Origin: an uncultured Methanobrevibacter sp.
GTDB lineage: Archaea > Methanobacteriota > Methanobacteria > Methanobacteriales > Methanobacteriaceae
Length of the DNA: 64,000 nucleotides
Direction: 5' to 3'
NCBI RefSeq assembly: GCF_947170395.1
Contig: NZ_CAMVTE010000001.1
Span: 1 to 64,000, forward strand
Shown: positions 61,431 through 64,000 of the stretch, one piece after another
How the letters are laid out: the number at the start of each line of letters is the position of its first letter
Position numbering within the stretch: position 1 is the first letter of the stretch
Made by a program: the position numbers and the translations under genes
The notes under the pieces: model-generated
Database searches by the model: none
What the model saw: only the letters and a program-made list of their open reading frames with translations
What the model was told of the DNA's origin: nothing

Positions 61431-62575
61431 GGAGCGCCTGCATAAGGGCTGAAACCATTTTCAAAATGGCTGCAAACCTCTTCAAGTTTATCCGGAATAT
61501 CTATTTTTTGAGTACAGTGGTCAAGACAGGTTCCGCAATAGGTACACTCGTCTGCAGGTACTTTTTCATCACCCAATTTATCATAATACAATCTGTATAT
61601 GTCTGATTCAGGTTGGTTTTTGCTTGTATTGTACAGGTTGAAGTATTCCGGAATTGGAATCATCTCAGGACATGCATCCACACAATATCCGCATTCGCTG
61701 CATGGTACTGCAACGTTTTGTTTAAGCTTTTGAGCCATCTTTTCTAAAAATGCTCTTTCTTCATCGCTTAAAACCTCAAAATTGTCATATGTATCGCAGT
61801 TGTCAAGCAGATCTTCCATTTTGCTCATTCCGCTTAAGACAATTTTAACACTGTCAAGTGAAGCGCAGAATCTGATTGCAAAGCTTGCTATTGACTTGTC
61901 TGGGTTGAACTCTTTGAATTCATTTTTAATTTCATCGTTTGTGTTAACGATAACTCCTCCTTTCAAAGGTTCCATCACATAGACGTCAAGGCCATGTTCA
62001 ACGCATAAGTCGTAGCATTTGTGTGCTTCGATTGCAGGATCTTCCCAGTCAAGATAGTTCAGCTCCAGCTGGACAATGTCAAACATGTCCCCATATTCAT
62101 CCAGAACTTCCTTTAGCAATTTGGAATTGTCATGGAAGCTGAAACCGATTTGTTTTGCTGTTCCATCCTCTTTCATTTTTTTAACATATTCGAAAGTTTT
62201 GGCATTTTTAGCATTTTTCAGCCATGGTACGTTAATGTTGTGAATGAAAAACACATCAAAGTAGTCAATTCCCAATCTTTCAAGCATTTCGTTTACAAAC
62301 TTTTCATTGTCATTTTCGCTTGTCAATGCCCAGGTAGGCATCTTGTCACATATCTTGAATGATTCGCGAGGATACCTTTCGACTACTGCCTTTCTGATTG
62401 CAGTTTCACTGGCTCCGTTGTGATATGCATAGGAAGTATCAAAGTAGTTGTATCCTTTTTCCATATAGATATCGACCATCTGATTGAATAATTCCTGGTC
62501 GATAGTTGTCGGGTCTTTTTCATCGGTTTGAGGAAGTCTCATGCATCCGAAACCGAATTTAGATTTATAAGTCAT
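61427..62575 (-). CDS. Aldo/keto reductase with two 4Fe-4S cluster motifs
   Basis: Residues 1-285 are an aldo/keto reductase barrel: GFGCMRLPQTDE, FDTSYAYHNGASE (catalytic Asp and Tyr), KICDKMPTW (Lys) and VFFIHNI (His). The C-terminal 100 residues add CSECGYCVDACPE and CTYCGTCLDHC, typical of the bacterial-type ferredoxin-fused group. Such proteins reduce unknown carbonyls with electrons from ferredoxin. The 3' end overlaps the MrfA-like gene by 4 bases. Confidence 0.92.
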   Translation of the reverse strand: MTYKSKFGFGCMRLPQTDEKDPTTIDQELFNQMVDIYMEKGYNYFDTSYAYHNGASETAIRKAVVERYPRESFKICDKMPTWALTSENDNEKFVNEMLERLGIDYFDVFFIHNINVPWLKNAKNAKTFEYVKKMKEDGTAKQIGFSFHDNSKLLKEVLDEYGDMFDIVQLELNYLDWEDPAIEAHKCYDLCVEHGLDVYVMEPLKGGVIVNTNDEIKNEFKEFNPDKSIASFAIRFCASLDSVKIVLSGMSKMEDLLDNCDTYDNFEVLSDEERAFLEKMAQKLKQNVAVPCSECGYCVDACPEMIPIPEYFNLYNTSKNQPESDIYRLYYDKLGDEKVPADECTYCGTCLDHCTQKIDIPDKLEEVCSHFENGFSPYAGAP

Positions 62576-62599
62576 AATGTATCTCCTATAATATAATTT

Positions 62600-62671
62600 A
62601 GTATTACTGAATTATTTAAGTGTTGTTAATTGCAACATTAATTTATTTTTTTTAAACTGTTTAGTAATACT
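62600..62671. promoter_or_regulatory. Paired inverted repeats between the reductase and hypA genes
   Basis: AGTATTACT (62600-62608) and its reverse complement AGTAATACT (62663-62671) lie 54 bases apart in the divergent region, and each is nearly palindromic itself. They are placed to control the reductase and hypA together. The hypA TATA element (ATATATTTATAAAT) is at about 62691-62704. Confidence 0.4.
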
Positions 62672-62755
62672 CCAATATCGGCCAAATATTAAATATATTT
62701 ATAAATGGATAAAACTAAACTTAAAATATTAATACTTATTATAAGGAGTTGTAAA

Positions 62756-63133
62756 ATGCACGAATTATCTATGGCTCAGGGTATTATTAATGCAGTTCTG
62801 GAAACTGCTGAGGAAAATAATGCAACTGAAGTCAATGAAGTTACTATCGAAATCGGAAGATTGGCTATGATAAACCCTGAACAGCTGCAGTTTATGTTGG
62901 GGGTATTGGTTGAAAACACCATTATGGAAGATGCTAAAGTGAATATCGAAGATATTCCTGCTGAAATCGAATGCGGTGATTGTGAGTTTAATGGTGTGGC
63001 TATTCTCGATGATAGTGACCATTATGCACCGCTAGTTAAATGCCCTGAATGCGGCAGTTTAAAAGTTGAAATCTTAAATGGTAAGGATATAGTTGTTAAA
63101 AACATCGTTATCGAAAAACCTGATGATACATAA
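62756..63133 (+). CDS. hypA: Hydrogenase nickel incorporation protein HypA
   Basis: The start MHELSMAQGI gives the nickel-binding histidine 2, and the zinc site is in ECGDCEF and KCPECGSLK. HypA delivers nickel to the [NiFe] hydrogenases. AAGGAG precedes ATG 62756; an in-frame upstream ATG at 62705 lies in the leader and adds 17 hydrophobic residues, which is not usual. HypB follows 18 bases downstream. Confidence 0.93.
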   Translation: MHELSMAQGIINAVLETAEENNATEVNEVTIEIGRLAMINPEQLQFMLGVLVENTIMEDAKVNIEDIPAEIECGDCEFNGVAILDDSDHYAPLVKCPECGSLKVEILNGKDIVVKNIVIEKPDDT

Positions 63134-63151
63134 AATAAATGAGGAGATATT

Positions 63152-63808
63152 ATGCACCAAGTTGCAGATGTGGAAGTAGCAAAAAATATTATGGACGCTA
63201 ACAAAAGATTAGCTGATAAAAACTTGAAAAACTTAGAAGAAAAAGGAATTTTCTGTATAGACTTTGTTGGAGCAATCGGTTCCGGAAAAACTACATTGAT
63301 TGAAGAAATCATTGACAATACTGATTATAATATAGGTGTTATTGCAGGAGACGTAATCTCCAAATTTGATGCTGAACGTATTGAATCCCATGACGTTCCT
63401 GTTGCAGGTTTAAATACAGGTAAGGAATGTCACCTTGATGCGCATTTGGTTCACCACGGACTTCACGACTTGCCGTTGGATGATTTGGATATGGTTATCA
63501 TCGAAAATGTGGGAAACTTGATTTGTCCTGTTGACTTTGAGTTAGGTTCACACATGAGACTGGTTGTAATCAGCGTAACTGAAGGGGATGACACTGTCGA
63601 AAAACACCCAATCATATTCCAGACTTCTGATGTAATTATTATTAATAAAATCGATTTGGCTGATGCTGTCGGCGCCGATGTGGATAAGATGGTGGCTGAT
63701 GCCAAAAAATTAAATCCAAATGTCAGGATAATCACTTCCAATTTAAAAGAAGGTGAAGGATTGGATGAGATTATTCAGGTCATTAAAGATAAAAAAGAAA
63801 GTTTATAA
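63152..63808 (+). CDS. hypB: Hydrogenase nickel incorporation GTPase HypB
   Basis: The GTPase has the P-loop FVGAIGSGKTTL, the metal-binding TGKECHLDAHLV, the switch motif IIENVGNLICPVDF and the base-recognition NKIDL. HypB powers nickel insertion with HypA. It lacks the His-rich N-terminus, as archaeal members do. GAGGAGATATT precedes the ATG. Confidence 0.93.
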   Translation: MHQVADVEVAKNIMDANKRLADKNLKNLEEKGIFCIDFVGAIGSGKTTLIEEIIDNTDYNIGVIAGDVISKFDAERIESHDVPVAGLNTGKECHLDAHLVHHGLHDLPLDDLDMVIIENVGNLICPVDFELGSHMRLVVISVTEGDDTVEKHPIIFQTSDVIIINKIDLADAVGADVDKMVADAKKLNPNVRIITSNLKEGEGLDEIIQVIKDKKESL

Positions 63809-63826
63809 GTGCTTTAAGGTGGTTTC

Positions 63827-64000
63827 ATGAAAGTATGGATAGATATTTCGAATGCACCTCATGTAAGGTTCTTTAAGGATGTAATCAAGTATTTGGAAGC
63901 TGAAGGTGAGGATGTAATCGTTACTGCAAGGCAATTTGGTGATATCCATAAATTGATGGAAATGTATGACATTGATTTCATATCCGTTGGAAAACATGGT
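63827..64000 (+). CDS. DUF354 (glycosyltransferase-like) protein, 5' part only
   Basis: The frame starts at ATG 63827 after AAGGTGG and runs off the right edge of the window. The 58 visible residues include VWIDISNAPHVRFFKDVIKYL and VTARQFGDIHKLMEMY, characteristic of the DUF354 family of archaea, whose fold resembles UDP-GlcNAc epimerase or GT-B glycosyltransferases. The substrate is unknown. Confidence 0.8.
   Translation, partial: MKVWIDISNAPHVRFFKDVIKYLEAEGEDVIVTARQFGDIHKLMEMYDIDFISVGKHG

Overview
The window looks like a stretch of chromosome from an AT-rich methanogenic archaeon of the Methanobacteriales, most likely Methanobrevibacter or a close relative. Archaeal markers: ribosomal proteins L37e and L40e, geranylgeranylglyceryl phosphate synthase, archaeal NMN adenylyltransferase, phosphopantothenate synthetase, Tsr3, HerA-NurA, Mre11-Rad50 and archaeal phosphoglycerate mutase. 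Order-level markers: MtrH of methanogenesis, a Mur ligase-like protein as expected for pseudomurein, a CBS-tagged MetX, RNase III and adhesin-like secreted proteins. Promoters show archaeal TATA elements. The commonest ribosome binding site is GGTGA followed by 4-5 bases and the start codon. No tRNA, rRNA, CRISPR array, transposase or prophage was seen.

Layout. 1-4.8 kb: end of the L37e gene, a pair of paralogous unknown proteins, an unknown 111-residue protein, RNase III overlapping metX-CBS, and an AzlC/AzlD amino-acid exporter. 4.8-9.6 kb: operator-rich region, XRE regulator, two DUF4013 membrane proteins, a secreted protein and an ABC-2 exporter. 9.6-11.6 kb: isolated mtrH with a strong operator, divergent from a PadR regulator. 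11.7-21.6 kb: asparagine synthetase, a probable toxin-antitoxin pair (YwgA-like plus PIN), gatC-ACT-homoserine dehydrogenase-apgM, then flavoprotein, MATE, GNAT, esterase and small proteins. 21.7-28 kb: pyrG, a prepilin peptidase with a class III signal peptide substrate, diphthamide ligase, CoA biosynthesis. 28-41 kb: a candidate structured RNA, RNase H-like exonuclease with a HEAT/LRV-type repeat protein, EFR1 ferredoxin, M42 peptidase, TrmO, molybdenum genes (mop, moaE), nadM, Tsr3, DUF2124 and surface proteins. 41-61.4 kb: a genome-maintenance region with nurA-herA, a HEPN pair, mre11-rad50, a TIR-like protein, a Mur ligase, a PD-(D/E)XK nuclease with UvrD-type helicase, and an MrfA-like helicase fused to TPRs. 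61.4-64 kb: aldo/keto reductase, hypA-hypB and the start of a DUF354 gene.

The strongest new signal is a 19-base element (ATTACTCYTCAAAYGCTCT) placed 8-12 bases upstream of the TATA box in front of three transcription units far apart in the window: mre11-rad50, the UvrD helicase-nuclease operon, and the unknown gene at 1141-1476. This suggests a DNA-repair regulon. A weaker copy precedes nurA-herA.

Other notable points: four genes (azlC, pyrG, a DUF2124 gene and a DUF11 surface protein) appear to start at ATT, CTG or ATC behind good ribosome binding sites. A promoter on the minus strand at 28194 would start a transcript exactly at a hairpin, suggesting a small RNA of about 120 bases. Several regulatory genes carry perfect palindromes at the predicted transcription start. 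Three candidate toxin or defence loci (PIN/YwgA-like, HEPN pair, TIR-like) lie among housekeeping and repair genes.
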